The notes below the pieces were generated by a model. It ran no database searches and was not told where the DNA came from. It saw nothing but the letters and a program-made list of their open reading frames with translations. From an uncultured Prevotella sp. (lineage in GTDB: Bacteria > Bacteroidota > Bacteroidia > Bacteroidales > Bacteroidaceae): 18,539 bases of DNA. Where the stretch lies: NCBI GenBank assembly GCA_900552675.1, contig USAI01000044.1, positions 1 through 18,539 of the forward strand, read 5' to 3'. Both the position numbers and the translations under genes were made by a program. Every line of letters begins with the position of its first letter. Position 1 is the first letter of the stretch. Shown one piece after another: positions 1-6,632 of the stretch.

Positions 1-166
1 AAGAGGTTGACACATTAGGAGTGATAAGCGGATTTACGCCCTCAGGACGCTCGAAGCCACCAAAAGCCCAGGCAGGCAAATGGTTGTCGGCCTGTGCGGG
101 TAGCACATTCAGCACCAGGGCTGTGGCTGCGCTCAGCAGCAATGAAAAAGTTTTATTTGTTAGCAT
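1..166 (-). CDS. N-terminus of a secreted GH130-like glycosidase (partial)
   Basis: Only the first 55 codons lie in the window; the gene runs off the left edge. The protein begins with a basic stretch, a hydrophobic segment (about residues 7-22) and an Ala-x-Ala site near residues 24-26, which is a signal peptidase I type signal. The first mature residues read as a Trp-Ala-Phe-Gly-Gly-Phe-x-Arg-Pro-x-Gly-Val-Asn-Pro stretch. I associate that opening with family 130 glycoside hydrolases and phosphorylases acting on beta-mannosides, where a similar stretch precedes the catalytic propeller. No catalytic residue is visible, so the family is a resemblance and not a proof; a GH43-like five-bladed propeller protein is the main alternative. 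An inverted repeat lies 19-46 bases before the start codon. Confidence 0.55.
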   Translation of the reverse strand, partial: MLTNKTFSLLLSAATALVLNVLPAQADNHLPAWAFGGFERPEGVNPLITPNVSTS

Positions 167-184
167 ATAGTAAAGGTTTATATT

Positions 185-212
185 CATATAACAGTAAAAG
201 AACGGTTATATG
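185..212. promoter_or_regulatory. Inverted repeat before the GH130-like gene
   Basis: CATATAAC (185-192) and GTTATATG (205-212) are perfect reverse complements separated by 12 bases. They lie just upstream of the minus-strand start codon at 166, so they could be an operator or a short leader hairpin. I see no convincing TAnnTTTG box for the minus-strand gene nearby. The function is inferred from position only. Confidence 0.3.
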
Positions 213-320
213 CACCCTTTCCACCTACCCTTTAAGCAATATTAACAGGCCGAGCACCACTATACCACAGACCATAAAGGGGCACATACACGCCTCACGC
301 ACGAGTTTTTAAGGTGATAG

Positions 321-352
321 TTTGCACATATCATAAAAAACCACTAAATTTG
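321..352 (+). promoter_or_regulatory. Bacteroidetes-type promoter of the DUF1599 gene
   Basis: TTTG (321-324) and TAAATTTG (345-352) match the -33 and -7 elements TTTG and TAnnTTTG of the Bacteroidetes primary sigma factor, with the expected 20-base spacing. The start codon at 363 is only 11 bases past the -7 box, so the transcript would have almost no leader. Confidence 0.75.
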
Positions 353-362
353 TACCCACATT

Positions 363-923
363 ATGAGCAATTCAAAGACAGAACAACAGTTTAGAAGCGC
401 AATGGCCGAGTGTCGTGCGCTGTTTGCCGACAAGTTGCACGACTATGGTGCTTCATGGCGAATACTACGTCCGTCGTCGCTCACCGACCAGCTGTTCATC
501 AAAGCCAAGCGCATACGCTCGCTCGAAGTAACAGGCAAGGCCTTGGTGAACGAGGGCATACGACCCGAATTTGTGGCACTGGTCAACTATGGCATCGTGG
601 GGCTGATACAGCTCGAACGCGGCTTTGCCGACACCGTCGACATATCGCCCGAAGAGGCCTTGGCACAATACGACGCCTTTGCCACAACGTCGCTGGAGCT
701 GATGCTCAGAAAAAATCACGACTACAACGAGGCATGGCGCAATATGCGCGTGAGCAGTTACACCGACCTCATCCTCACCAAGATTGAGCGTGTAAAAGAA
801 ATTGAAGACCATCATGGCGACACACGCGTATCAGAAGGCATTGATGCCAACTATATGGACATCATCAACTATGCTGTGTTTGGACTGATAAAACTATCGG
901 AACAAGAGGCTGCTAAAGCATGA
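363..923 (+). CDS. DUF1599 domain protein, two tandem domain copies
   Basis: A 186-residue soluble protein with no signal peptide or membrane segment. It holds two copies of the same module. The first (about residues 15-92) contains His-Asp-Tyr-Gly-x-x-Trp-Arg, then Ser-Ser-Leu-Thr-Asp and Ile-Lys-Ala-Lys-Arg-Ile-Arg. The second (about 105-180) contains His-Asp-Tyr-Asn-x-x-Trp-Arg, Ser-Ser-Tyr-Thr-Asp and Thr-Lys-Ile-Glu-Arg-Val. Both end in a Val/Ile-Asn-Tyr helix. DUF1599 has been linked to nucleotide-modification proteins, but no reaction is established to my knowledge. The start at 363 follows a strong promoter directly and fits the usual length of the family. The stop overlaps the next start by four bases (ATGA at 920-923), which indicates translational coupling to the DoxX-like gene. 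Confidence 0.85.
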   Translation: MSNSKTEQQFRSAMAECRALFADKLHDYGASWRILRPSSLTDQLFIKAKRIRSLEVTGKALVNEGIRPEFVALVNYGIVGLIQLERGFADTVDISPEEALAQYDAFATTSLELMLRKNHDYNEAWRNMRVSSYTDLILTKIERVKEIEDHHGDTRVSEGIDANYMDIINYAVFGLIKLSEQEAAKA

Positions 924-3040
924 CAACAGAGGTAAACGAAACCGAAAGCAAAGCCCCAAACCGACAGTGGCCTATCACCCTCGGGGTGAACATCTGCCGA
1001 CTGGTGCTGGCCGTCACCTTCATCTTCTCAGGATTTGTGAAGGCCGTCGACCCGTTGGGCATGCAATATAAATTGCACGACTATGCTGTGGCCATGAGCC
1101 TCGACCGCTGGGTGCCCGACTGGGCCACACTGGCAGCCGCCGTGCTGTTGGGCCTCTTCGAGTTTTCCATCGGCATCTATCTGCTCTTCGCCATACGCCG
1201 CAAGCGCACAGCATTGCTCACCGCCATCTTCATGGCCATAATGACATTGCTCACCGTGTGGATAGCCATTGCCAACCCTGTAAGCGACTGTGGCTGCTTT
1301 GGCGATGCCATCGTGCTAACCAACGAGCAAACACTGCTGAAAAACATCGTGCTCATGGCTGCTGCCGCCGTAGTGCTGATATGGCCACAGCGCATGCCAA
1401 GGCTTATATCGAAAAGTAACCAATGGATTGTGCGCAACTATGCTGGGCTGTTCATCTTGATCGTGTCAACCATCAGCCTGTACGACCTGCCCATGTTCGA
1501 CTTCCGCCCCTACCACATAGGCGCCAACCTGCGCAAGGGCATGGAGATACCCAACGGAGCCGAAGAGCCTGAATTCAGCACAACGTTCATCATGCAAAAA
1601 GATGGCGTGCAGAAAGAGTTTACGCTCGACAATTATCCCGACTCTACCTGGACGTTTGTCGACAGCCATACCGTGCAAACAAAAGAAGGATACGTGCCAC
1701 CCATACACGACTTCAGCATGACGCCCATTGGTACCGACCAAGACATTACCAGCGAGGTGCTGAACCGAAAAGGATACACCTTCTTGCTGATATCGCCCTA
1801 TCTGGAACAGGCCGACGACTCTAACTTTGGCGACATCAACCAGATATACGAGTATGCACAAGACTGGCACATACCCTTCTATTGCCTCACGGCAAGCCTA
1901 AAGAAGGGCATTGATAAATGGATTGACATGACGGGGGCCGACTATATCTTCTGCAATACCGACGCCACCACCCTGAAAACCATCGTGCGAAGCAACCCCG
2001 GACTGCTGCTCATAAAAGATGGCGTGGTAATAAATAAATGGAGCCACAACAGGCTGCCACAAACATCACAACTAACGCTGGCACCTGAAAAAAGTACATT
2101 CGGACATATCACCGACCCTGGCGTAGCAAGAAAACTACTAAAACTGCTATTGTGGTTTGTGCTGCCCCTCTCACTGCTCACCTTTGCCGACCGACTGTGG
2201 GCATGGTCAAAATGGATTAGAGAAAAAGAAAAAAGCAATTCAAATAAAATATTTAGCATTTTAAAAACTAAAAAGAAAATGAGAAAGAAAATTGTAGCAG
2301 GCAACTGGAAAATGAACATGAACCTGCAGGATGGCGTAGCTCTCGCCAAAGAAATCAACGAGGCTCTCGTTGCTGACAAACCCAACTGCGACGTAGTAAT
2401 CTGCACTCCGTTCATCCACTTGGCTTCTGTAGCTCAGGTGCTCGACGCCTCTATCGTAGGCCTCGGCGCTGAAAACTGCGCTGACAAAGAGAAGGGCGCA
2501 TACACTGGCGAGGTTTCAGCCGAAATGGTTAAGAGCACTGGCGCACAGTATGTTATCCTCGGCCACTCAGAGCGTCGTCAGTACTACGGCGAGACTGCTG
2601 AGATTCTGAAGGAGAAGGTAGACTTGGCTCTGAAGCACAACCTGAAGATTATCTTCTGCTGCGGCGAGACTCTGGAAGAGCGTGAGGCTAACAAGCAGAA
2701 CGACGTGGTTAAGGCTGAGCTCGAGGGTTCAGTATTCCACCTCGATGCAGAGGCTTGGAAGAACATCATCCTCGCTTACGAGCCCATCTGGGCTATCGGC
2801 ACTGGCAAGACCGCTACTTCTGACCAGGCTGAAGAAATGTTGGCTTACATCCGCTCTATCGTTGCTGAAAAGTATGGCAACGAGGCTGCTGAGGAAACAT
2901 CTATCCTCTACGGTGGTAGCTGCAAGGCCAGCAACGCTCCTGAGCTGTTTGCTAAACCCGAAATCGACGGTGGCCTCATCGGTGGCGCTTCTCTGAAGGC
3001 AGCCGACTTCAAGGGCATTATCGACGCTTGGAAGAAATAA
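920..3040 (+). CDS. DoxX/MauE-like membrane protein (BT_3928 type) in one frame with triose-phosphate isomerase
   Basis: One 706-codon frame. Residues 1-453 are the BT_3928-type protein. It has hydrophobic helices near 20-42, 68-91, 98-119, 140-156 and 173-190, with the Cys-Gly-Cys-Phe motif at 124-127 seen in DoxX/MauE-like proteins. A soluble, thioredoxin-like or TlpA-like domain (about 205-395) and a last helix (405-422) follow. The role is probably envelope redox or assembly; no substrate is visible. Residues 454-706 are a complete triose-phosphate isomerase. The junction (codons 432-453) is a Lys/Asn-rich stretch from AT-rich DNA that looks like a former intergenic gap in which the stop codon is absent. 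Each half has its normal family length, so this is either a true fusion or, more likely, stop loss with tpiA still started internally at 2279. A sequencing error that removed a stop cannot be excluded. Confidence 0.8.
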   Translation: MTTEVNETESKAPNRQWPITLGVNICRLVLAVTFIFSGFVKAVDPLGMQYKLHDYAVAMSLDRWVPDWATLAAAVLLGLFEFSIGIYLLFAIRRKRTALLTAIFMAIMTLLTVWIAIANPVSDCGCFGDAIVLTNEQTLLKNIVLMAAAAVVLIWPQRMPRLISKSNQWIVRNYAGLFILIVSTISLYDLPMFDFRPYHIGANLRKGMEIPNGAEEPEFSTTFIMQKDGVQKEFTLDNYPDSTWTFVDSHTVQTKEGYVPPIHDFSMTPIGTDQDITSEVLNRKGYTFLLISPYLEQADDSNFGDINQIYEYAQDWHIPFYCLTASLKKGIDKWIDMTGADYIFCNTDATTLKTIVRSNPGLLLIKDGVVINKWSHNRLPQTSQLTLAPEKSTFGHITDPGVARKLLKLLLWFVLPLSLLTFADRLWAWSKWIREKEKSNSNKIFSILKTKKKMRKKIVAGNWKMNMNLQDGVALAKEINEALVADKPNCDVVICTPFIHLASVAQVLDASIVGLGAENCADKEKGAYTGEVSAEMVKSTGAQYVILGHSERRQYYGETAEILKEKVDLALKHNLKIIFCCGETLEEREANKQNDVVKAELEGSVFHLDAEAWKNIILAYEPIWAIGTGKTATSDQAEEMLAYIRSIVAEKYGNEAAEETSILYGGSCKASNAPELFAKPEIDGGLIGGASLKAADFKGIIDAWKK
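2279..3040 (+). CDS. tpiA: Triose-phosphate isomerase (internal start of the fused frame)
   Basis: Interconverts dihydroxyacetone phosphate and glyceraldehyde 3-phosphate in glycolysis, in the cytoplasm as a homodimer. From the ATG at 2279 the product is 253 residues, the standard length. All active-site elements are present: Asn9 and Lys11 in the Ala-Gly-Asn-Trp-Lys opening, His96 in Gly-His-Ser-Glu-Arg-Arg, Glu168 in Tyr-Glu-Pro-Ile-Trp-Ala followed by the flexible loop to about 180, the Tyr-Gly-Gly-Ser phosphate loop (211-214) and Gly-Gly-x-Ile-Gly-Gly-Ala-Ser-Leu (231-239). The start is preceded by an A-rich stretch, which favours initiation in Bacteroidetes. Codon use changes at this point: all six Gln codons are CAG and GCT, TCT and GGT are common, the pattern of a highly expressed gene. 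The upstream half has 9 of 14 Gln codons as CAA. Separate initiation here is therefore likely, although the frame is open from 920. Confidence 0.92.
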   Translation: MRKKIVAGNWKMNMNLQDGVALAKEINEALVADKPNCDVVICTPFIHLASVAQVLDASIVGLGAENCADKEKGAYTGEVSAEMVKSTGAQYVILGHSERRQYYGETAEILKEKVDLALKHNLKIIFCCGETLEEREANKQNDVVKAELEGSVFHLDAEAWKNIILAYEPIWAIGTGKTATSDQAEEMLAYIRSIVAEKYGNEAAEETSILYGGSCKASNAPELFAKPEIDGGLIGGASLKAADFKGIIDAWKK

Positions 3041-3064
3041 GCATCATAACATTAAACATTAAAT

Positions 3065-3130
3065 CAGCACCGCCGCCTTTATCTGCTTGCTACAACATAA
3101 CAAGCGGGTAAAGACGGCTTGCTGGTTTTT
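3065..3130 (+). terminator. Strong hairpin terminator after tpiA
   Basis: The arms 3072-3089 and 3101-3118 pair over 18 positions (two G-T wobbles, one mismatch) around an 11-base loop. Outer arms CAGCA (3065-3069) and TGCTG (3120-3124) extend the stem. It ends in GGTTTTT. This separates tpiA from the SPOR gene, and shows that a TTG start at 3119 for that gene would lie inside a terminator. Confidence 0.85.
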
Positions 3131-3172
3131 CATTCAACATATACATATATAATATATATATTTCATTCTTAT

Positions 3173-3841
3173 ATGAAACCATTCGTCCTCACCATCATCT
3201 TGGTTATCGGAGCCGTAACAAAGCTTCAGGCACAGTCGTTCCTGCAACACATTCAGAAAAAAGAGGCAGGAAAGGCTACGGTAACGGTTGTTCAAAGCCA
3301 CGACATTGACGAACTGGTAGACAACGCCGACGTGTCGGGACATAAAAAGGTAGAAACAAAGAAACCTGAAAACACTAACACCACCACAAACACAACACCA
3401 CACAAACCGGGCAAAGCCGACAATAACAAGAAAGCCGACAATAACAAGAAAGAGGAACATCCTGCCAACAGGAACAATATACAACACAGCGAGCATAATG
3501 CAAACGCTGAAAACAACAACGAAACAGAAAACGAAGGCGCAACCATCGACACACGACGAAAGCTACCAAAACGAAGCTACAAGGTAAACGGATATCGTGT
3601 GCAAGTGCTGAGCGGTGGAAATAGCCGACAAGACAAAAAAAGAGTGCAACAGGCTGGAAACGACGTAAAAGCAGTGTTCCCAGAACTGCCCGTATATGTA
3701 CACTTCTACTCGCCACGATGGATTTGCCGCGTAGGCAACTTCCGCTCCTATGAAGAGGCAAGCCATATCTTAAAACAACTGAAAAAGTTGGGCTTCAAAG
3801 AAGCCTGCATCGTAAGCGGAAAAATAACTGTAGCCTACTAA
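3173..3841 (+). CDS. Secreted SPOR-domain protein
   Basis: From the ATG at 3173 this encodes 222 residues: a signal peptide (hydrophobic residues about 4-16, Ala-Gln near 20-21), a variable stretch, a low-complexity linker rich in Asn, Lys, Thr and Glu (about 55-125), and a C-terminal SPOR domain (about 139-222) with Tyr-Arg-Val-Gln-Val-Leu-Ser-Gly-Gly, a central Tyr-Val-His-Phe, Arg-Val-Gly-Asn-Phe and a final helix and strand. SPOR domains bind glycan strands of peptidoglycan that lack stem peptides, often at the septum, so a periplasmic wall-binding role is likely. An upstream extension to 3119 is open, but begins in the tpiA terminator and adds residues in front of a good signal peptide, so I reject it. 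The linker contains a perfect 18-bp tandem duplication. folE follows after 41 bases, probably in the same transcript. Confidence 0.85.
   Translation: MKPFVLTIILVIGAVTKLQAQSFLQHIQKKEAGKATVTVVQSHDIDELVDNADVSGHKKVETKKPENTNTTTNTTPHKPGKADNNKKADNNKKEEHPANRNNIQHSEHNANAENNNETENEGATIDTRRKLPKRSYKVNGYRVQVLSGGNSRQDKKRVQQAGNDVKAVFPELPVYVHFYSPRWICRVGNFRSYEEASHILKQLKKLGFKEACIVSGKITVAY
3416..3451 (+). repeat. 18-bp tandem duplication in the SPOR linker
   Basis: Positions 3416-3433 and 3434-3451 are identical 18-base units encoding Ala-Asp-Asn-Asn-Lys-Lys twice. The repeat is in frame, so copy number changes would alter only the linker length. Confidence 0.9.
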
Positions 3842-3882
3842 TAACAATTAGGGGCACCGAAAAGAAAACAAACAACAAACAG

Positions 3883-4476
3883 ATGAATACAGAAACAGAA
3901 TACCGCGAAGGGCTCGACGAGCTCGCCGCACACTACCGCCAAGTATTAACACTGCTTGGCGAAGACCCAGACCGCGAGGGCCTGGAAAAAACTCCCATGC
4001 GCGTGGCAAAGGCCATGCAAGTGCTGACAAGAGGCTACACCATGGACGCACACAAAGTGTTGACCGACGCACTGTTTGCCGAGAAGTATAACCAAATGGT
4101 CATGGTGAAAGACATCGACTTCTTCTCAATGTGCGAACACCATATGTTGCCTTTCTACGGAAAAGCACATGTGGCATACATCCCCAACGGATACATCACG
4201 GGGCTGAGCAAAATTGCACGCGTAGTTGATATCTTCAGCCATCGGTTGCAGGTGCAAGAGCGCCTCACACAACAAATCATGGACTGCATACAAGACACCC
4301 TCAAACCTCTGGGCGTAATGGTGGTGGTTGAAGCCAAACATATGTGCATGCAGATGCGTGGCGTAGAGAAACAAAACAGCATCACAACCACAAGCGCCTT
4401 CAGCGGAGCCTTCAATCAGGCCAAAACACGTGAAGAGTTTATGAACCTGCTAAGAGGCGAAGCAAGAAAAATATAA
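3883..4476 (+). CDS. folE: GTP cyclohydrolase I
   Basis: Converts GTP to 7,8-dihydroneopterin triphosphate and formate, the first step towards tetrahydrofolate (and in some bacteria queuosine-type deazapurines). It is cytoplasmic and normally a homodecamer. The 197-residue length is typical of the unextended bacterial enzyme. The zinc ligands are Cys84 and His87 in Cys-Glu-His-His and Cys155 in His-Met-Cys-Met-Gln-Met-Arg-Gly; His86 is the conserved catalytic histidine. The helical N-terminus contains Asp-Arg-Glu-Gly-Leu-x-x-Thr-Pro-x-Arg (30-40), the family signature. The Gly-Leu-Ser-Lys-x-Ala-Arg segment (107-113) and the C-terminal Phe-Ser-Gly-Ala-Phe (173-177) are also conserved. It is probably cotranscribed with the SPOR gene 41 bases upstream. 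Confidence 0.97.
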   Translation: MNTETEYREGLDELAAHYRQVLTLLGEDPDREGLEKTPMRVAKAMQVLTRGYTMDAHKVLTDALFAEKYNQMVMVKDIDFFSMCEHHMLPFYGKAHVAYIPNGYITGLSKIARVVDIFSHRLQVQERLTQQIMDCIQDTLKPLGVMVVVEAKHMCMQMRGVEKQNSITTTSAFSGAFNQAKTREEFMNLLRGEARKI

Positions 4477-4550
4477 ACCCAATGCAACATAATAAAATTT
4501 TCTTTCTCTTTATGCAAGAAATGGCAAGAAAGCACATTTTATATTTAGTA

Positions 4551-4580
4551 ATGAACAAAAAAAAGAATTATTTGATATGA
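4551..4580 (+). other. Possible nine-codon upstream ORF
   Basis: ATG at 4551 opens a nine-codon frame rich in Lys and Asn whose TGA (4578-4580) overlaps the ATG of the lipoprotein gene (4577-4579). The two starts share ATGAACAAA, so the arrangement may come from a small local duplication. Coupled translation is possible but unproven. Confidence 0.25.
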
Positions 4581-5221
4581 ACAAATTAAAAACAGCTTTT
4601 CTCTCGCTGCTCTGCATCGCATTGGCAGCAACATCGCTCACGTCATGTCTTAGCACTGATGACAATGGCACTGGTTATACACCGCCCACAAAAGAACAAA
4701 AGCAGGATGCCATGCTTGTAACTGCTGGTACATACGAAGGCAAGATATACATTCCCAACAAAACTGCCGAGAAACCCGACTCAGCAGATATCAACTGGAA
4801 TGTAATCGACTCAACAGCTACCATTCAGAACTTCCCTATCAGCGCGCTGAAGGCATTTGTTACCGATGCCGACACACGTACACTGATTGAAAAAGCACCC
4901 GTAAAGCCCATCGTCTTCAACATGAGCCTGTATGATGTTTATAAACCATCGGCATCAACATCTGGCAACTACTACCAGTTCTGGTTCCTACCCAAATATA
5001 CCGATTTTAAGTATAGCACATCATTCGAAAATGAAGGACAGAACCACAGAGTAATGATTACATTCGGAACCACATACATTTATGGAAATGTAGGTTACTA
5101 TTCATTACTCGCCTTCCAAAACAAAAAGGTAGCCGCTAATGTCATCATCAGAAACATGGAGATTGACGGCAAAACCTACGACGTGCAAAGTGCACTGGGG
5201 CTTAAAGGCGCTAAAAAGTAA
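4577..5221 (+). CDS. Small lipoprotein, DUF4840-like
   Basis: A 214-residue protein with a lipoprotein signal peptide: a basic start, a hydrophobic core to about residue 20 and the lipobox Leu-Thr-Ser-Cys with Cys24 as the lipidated residue. The acidic Asp-Asp soon after the cysteine resembles the surface-export signal reported for Bacteroidetes lipoproteins, so it may sit on the cell surface. The rest is a soluble, beta-rich domain with no motif that I can tie to a reaction. Overall pattern and length resemble DUF4840 proteins of Bacteroides and Prevotella, which have no known function; this is from memory and unverified. The gap to exoA is six bases, so the two genes are very probably cotranscribed, although no functional link is obvious. 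Confidence 0.75.
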   Translation: MNKLKTAFLSLLCIALAATSLTSCLSTDDNGTGYTPPTKEQKQDAMLVTAGTYEGKIYIPNKTAEKPDSADINWNVIDSTATIQNFPISALKAFVTDADTRTLIEKAPVKPIVFNMSLYDVYKPSASTSGNYYQFWFLPKYTDFKYSTSFENEGQNHRVMITFGTTYIYGNVGYYSLLAFQNKKVAANVIIRNMEIDGKTYDVQSALGLKGAKK

Positions 5222-5227
5222 AGTATA

Positions 5228-5980
5228 ATGAAATTTGTATCTTGGAACGTTAACGGCCTAAGGGCATGCACAACAAAGGGTTTTGAAGATAGCTTTAAAG
5301 CCCTTGATGCCGACTTCTTCTGTCTGCAAGAAACAAAAATGCAGGCAGGACAGCTCGACTTACAATTTCCTGGCTATCAGTCGTATTGGAACTATGCCGA
5401 GAAAAAAGGCTACTCGGGAACGGCTATCTACAGCCGACACCAGCCGCTGAACGTCACCTATGGGCTCGGCATTGAGGAACACGACCACGAAGGACGCGTC
5501 ATCACACTCGAGTTTGCCGACTTCTTCCTCGTCACCGTTTATACGCCCAACTCGCAAGATGGGCTGCGACGTCTCGACTATCGCATGACATGGGAAGAAG
5601 CCTTCTACCAGCATCTGCGTAAATTAGATGAGAAGAAGCCCGTGATAGTGTGTGGCGACCTGAACGTGGCGCACCAAGAGATTGACCTTAAGAACCCGAA
5701 GACCAACCGACAGAACGCGGGCTTCACTGACCAAGAGCGCGAGAAGATGACATTCTTACTGCAAAATGGCTTCACTGATAGCTTCCGTTTGCTGCATCCC
5801 GACGAGATAAAATATTCGTGGTGGTCGTATCGTTTTAAGGCACGCGAGAAAAACGCAGGCTGGCGTATCGACTATTTCTTAGTGTCTGACCGCTTGCGCG
5901 ACAAGGTTACAGCAGCCGAGATACATAACGACATCTTTGGTAGCGACCACTGTCCAGTGTCGCTAAACCTTGATATATAA
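5228..5980 (+). CDS. xth: Exodeoxyribonuclease III (AP endonuclease, ExoA/Xth family)
   Basis: Cuts DNA at abasic sites and removes 3' blocking groups in base excision repair. The 250 residues form one complete endonuclease/exonuclease/phosphatase domain. Visible catalytic residues are Asn7 (Ser-Trp-Asn-Val-Asn-Gly), Glu35 (Leu-Gln-Glu-Thr-Lys), Tyr105 (Val-Tyr-Thr-Pro-Asn), Asp144 and Asn146 (Gly-Asp-Leu-Asn-Val-Ala-His), Asp215 (Arg-Ile-Asp-Tyr) and Asp240-His241 (Gly-Ser-Asp-His-Cys-Pro). The short form without N- or C-terminal extension is typical of bacterial ExoA. It follows the lipoprotein gene by six bases and ends in front of a strong hairpin. Confidence 0.96.
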   Translation: MKFVSWNVNGLRACTTKGFEDSFKALDADFFCLQETKMQAGQLDLQFPGYQSYWNYAEKKGYSGTAIYSRHQPLNVTYGLGIEEHDHEGRVITLEFADFFLVTVYTPNSQDGLRRLDYRMTWEEAFYQHLRKLDEKKPVIVCGDLNVAHQEIDLKNPKTNRQNAGFTDQEREKMTFLLQNGFTDSFRLLHPDEIKYSWWSYRFKAREKNAGWRIDYFLVSDRLRDKVTAAEIHNDIFGSDHCPVSLNLDI

Positions 5981-5986
5981 AGATTG

Positions 5987-6028
5987 AAAAAGAGGAGACA
6001 ACGCCATCGGCATTGCCTCCTCTTTTTT
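5987..6028 (+). terminator. Terminator between exoA and tadA, usable in both directions
   Basis: AAAAAGAGGAG (5987-5997) pairs perfectly with CTCCTCTTTTT (6017-6027) around a 19-base loop. The plus strand ends in T6. On the minus strand the stem also ends in T5, so the same hairpin can stop tadA transcription coming from the right. Confidence 0.85.
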
Positions 6029-6037
6029 ATTTGGTTA

Positions 6038-6107
6038 TTGAATTATATATTACGTATTATAAATTATAAATCATAAATCATGAATTACCTATTATGAATT
6101 ATGAATT
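6038..6107. repeat. Degenerate array of ten 7-bp units
   Basis: The AT-rich gap between the exoA terminator and the tadA stop can be cut into ten successive heptamers in register. Examples are ATAAATT (6059-6065), ATAAATC (6066-6072 and 6073-6079) and ATGAATT (6080-6086, 6094-6100 and 6101-6107). Most end in ATT or ATC. No ORF or promoter is seen in it. Confidence 0.7.
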
Positions 6108-6113
6108 CCCACT

Positions 6114-6632
6114 TCATCTTCGCTTTTGAAAGAAGCGCTGCATCAGCGTTCTACATTCATCTTCTAATACGCCACGCGTGACGGTGGCCTTGGGATGAAA
6201 CGCGTTGGGCGCGTAAAGGGCGTAACCTCGCTTCTCGTCAGGCGCGCCATACACAATGCGGCTCACCTGAGCCCAACCAATGGCGCCAGCACACATAATG
6301 CAAGGCTCAACAGTAACATATAGCGTGCATCCCGATAGATATTTGCCACCTAAGGCCGACGCGGCCATCGTTAGTGCCTGCATCTCGGCATGAGCCGTCA
6401 CGTCGCACAAGGTTTCGGTTAGGTTGTGGGCACGAGCTATAATGCGTCCACCCGCCACGATAACGGCTCCCACAGGTATCTCGCCTTCATCGTAAGCAGC
6501 CTGTGCCTCGGCAAGTGCAGCCTTCATAAAACGCTCATCGTCAGCATTTGTCGGTATATTATTTGTAGGCATATTGTCTGTCAGTATATTGTCTGTCGGG
6601 TTATTTTTTTTACTTATGTTGTTTGTAGGCAT
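6114..6632 (-). CDS. tadA: tRNA adenosine(34) deaminase with repeat-encoded N-terminal extension
   Basis: Deaminates A34 of tRNA-Arg(ACG) to inosine, which is needed to read CGC and CGA codons. The zinc deaminase core spans about residues 31-172: His81-Ala-Glu83 (zinc ligand and proton shuttle) and Pro110-Cys111-x-x-Cys114 (zinc ligands), followed by Ala-Gly-Ala-Ile. The core begins at about Asp31, where the family usually starts. The first 30 residues are extra and consist of Met/Ile-Pro-Thr-Asn/Asp-Asn units from a 15-bp DNA repeat. Met1 (6632) and Met21 (6572) both lie in repeat units and either could be the true start; neither has a Shine-Dalgarno sequence. The frame opens only after a TGA shortly upstream of 6632. 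It converges on exoA and diverges from the DUF4250 gene. Confidence 0.93.
   Translation of the reverse strand: MPTNNISKKNNPTDNILTDNMPTNNIPTNADDERFMKAALAEAQAAYDEGEIPVGAVIVAGGRIIARAHNLTETLCDVTAHAEMQALTMAASALGGKYLSGCTLYVTVEPCIMCAGAIGWAQVSRIVYGAPDEKRGYALYAPNAFHPKATVTRGVLEDECRTLMQRFFQKRR

Noticed and set aside
94..312. 72-codon plus-strand frame at the left edge
   Set aside because: It overlaps the signal peptide region of the minus-strand GH130-like gene and then runs into non-coding AT-rich sequence; no domain or promoter supports it.
4477..4576. Terminator after folE
   Set aside because: The only pairing (TTTCTT with AAGAAA) is weak and AT-only, so I do not claim one.
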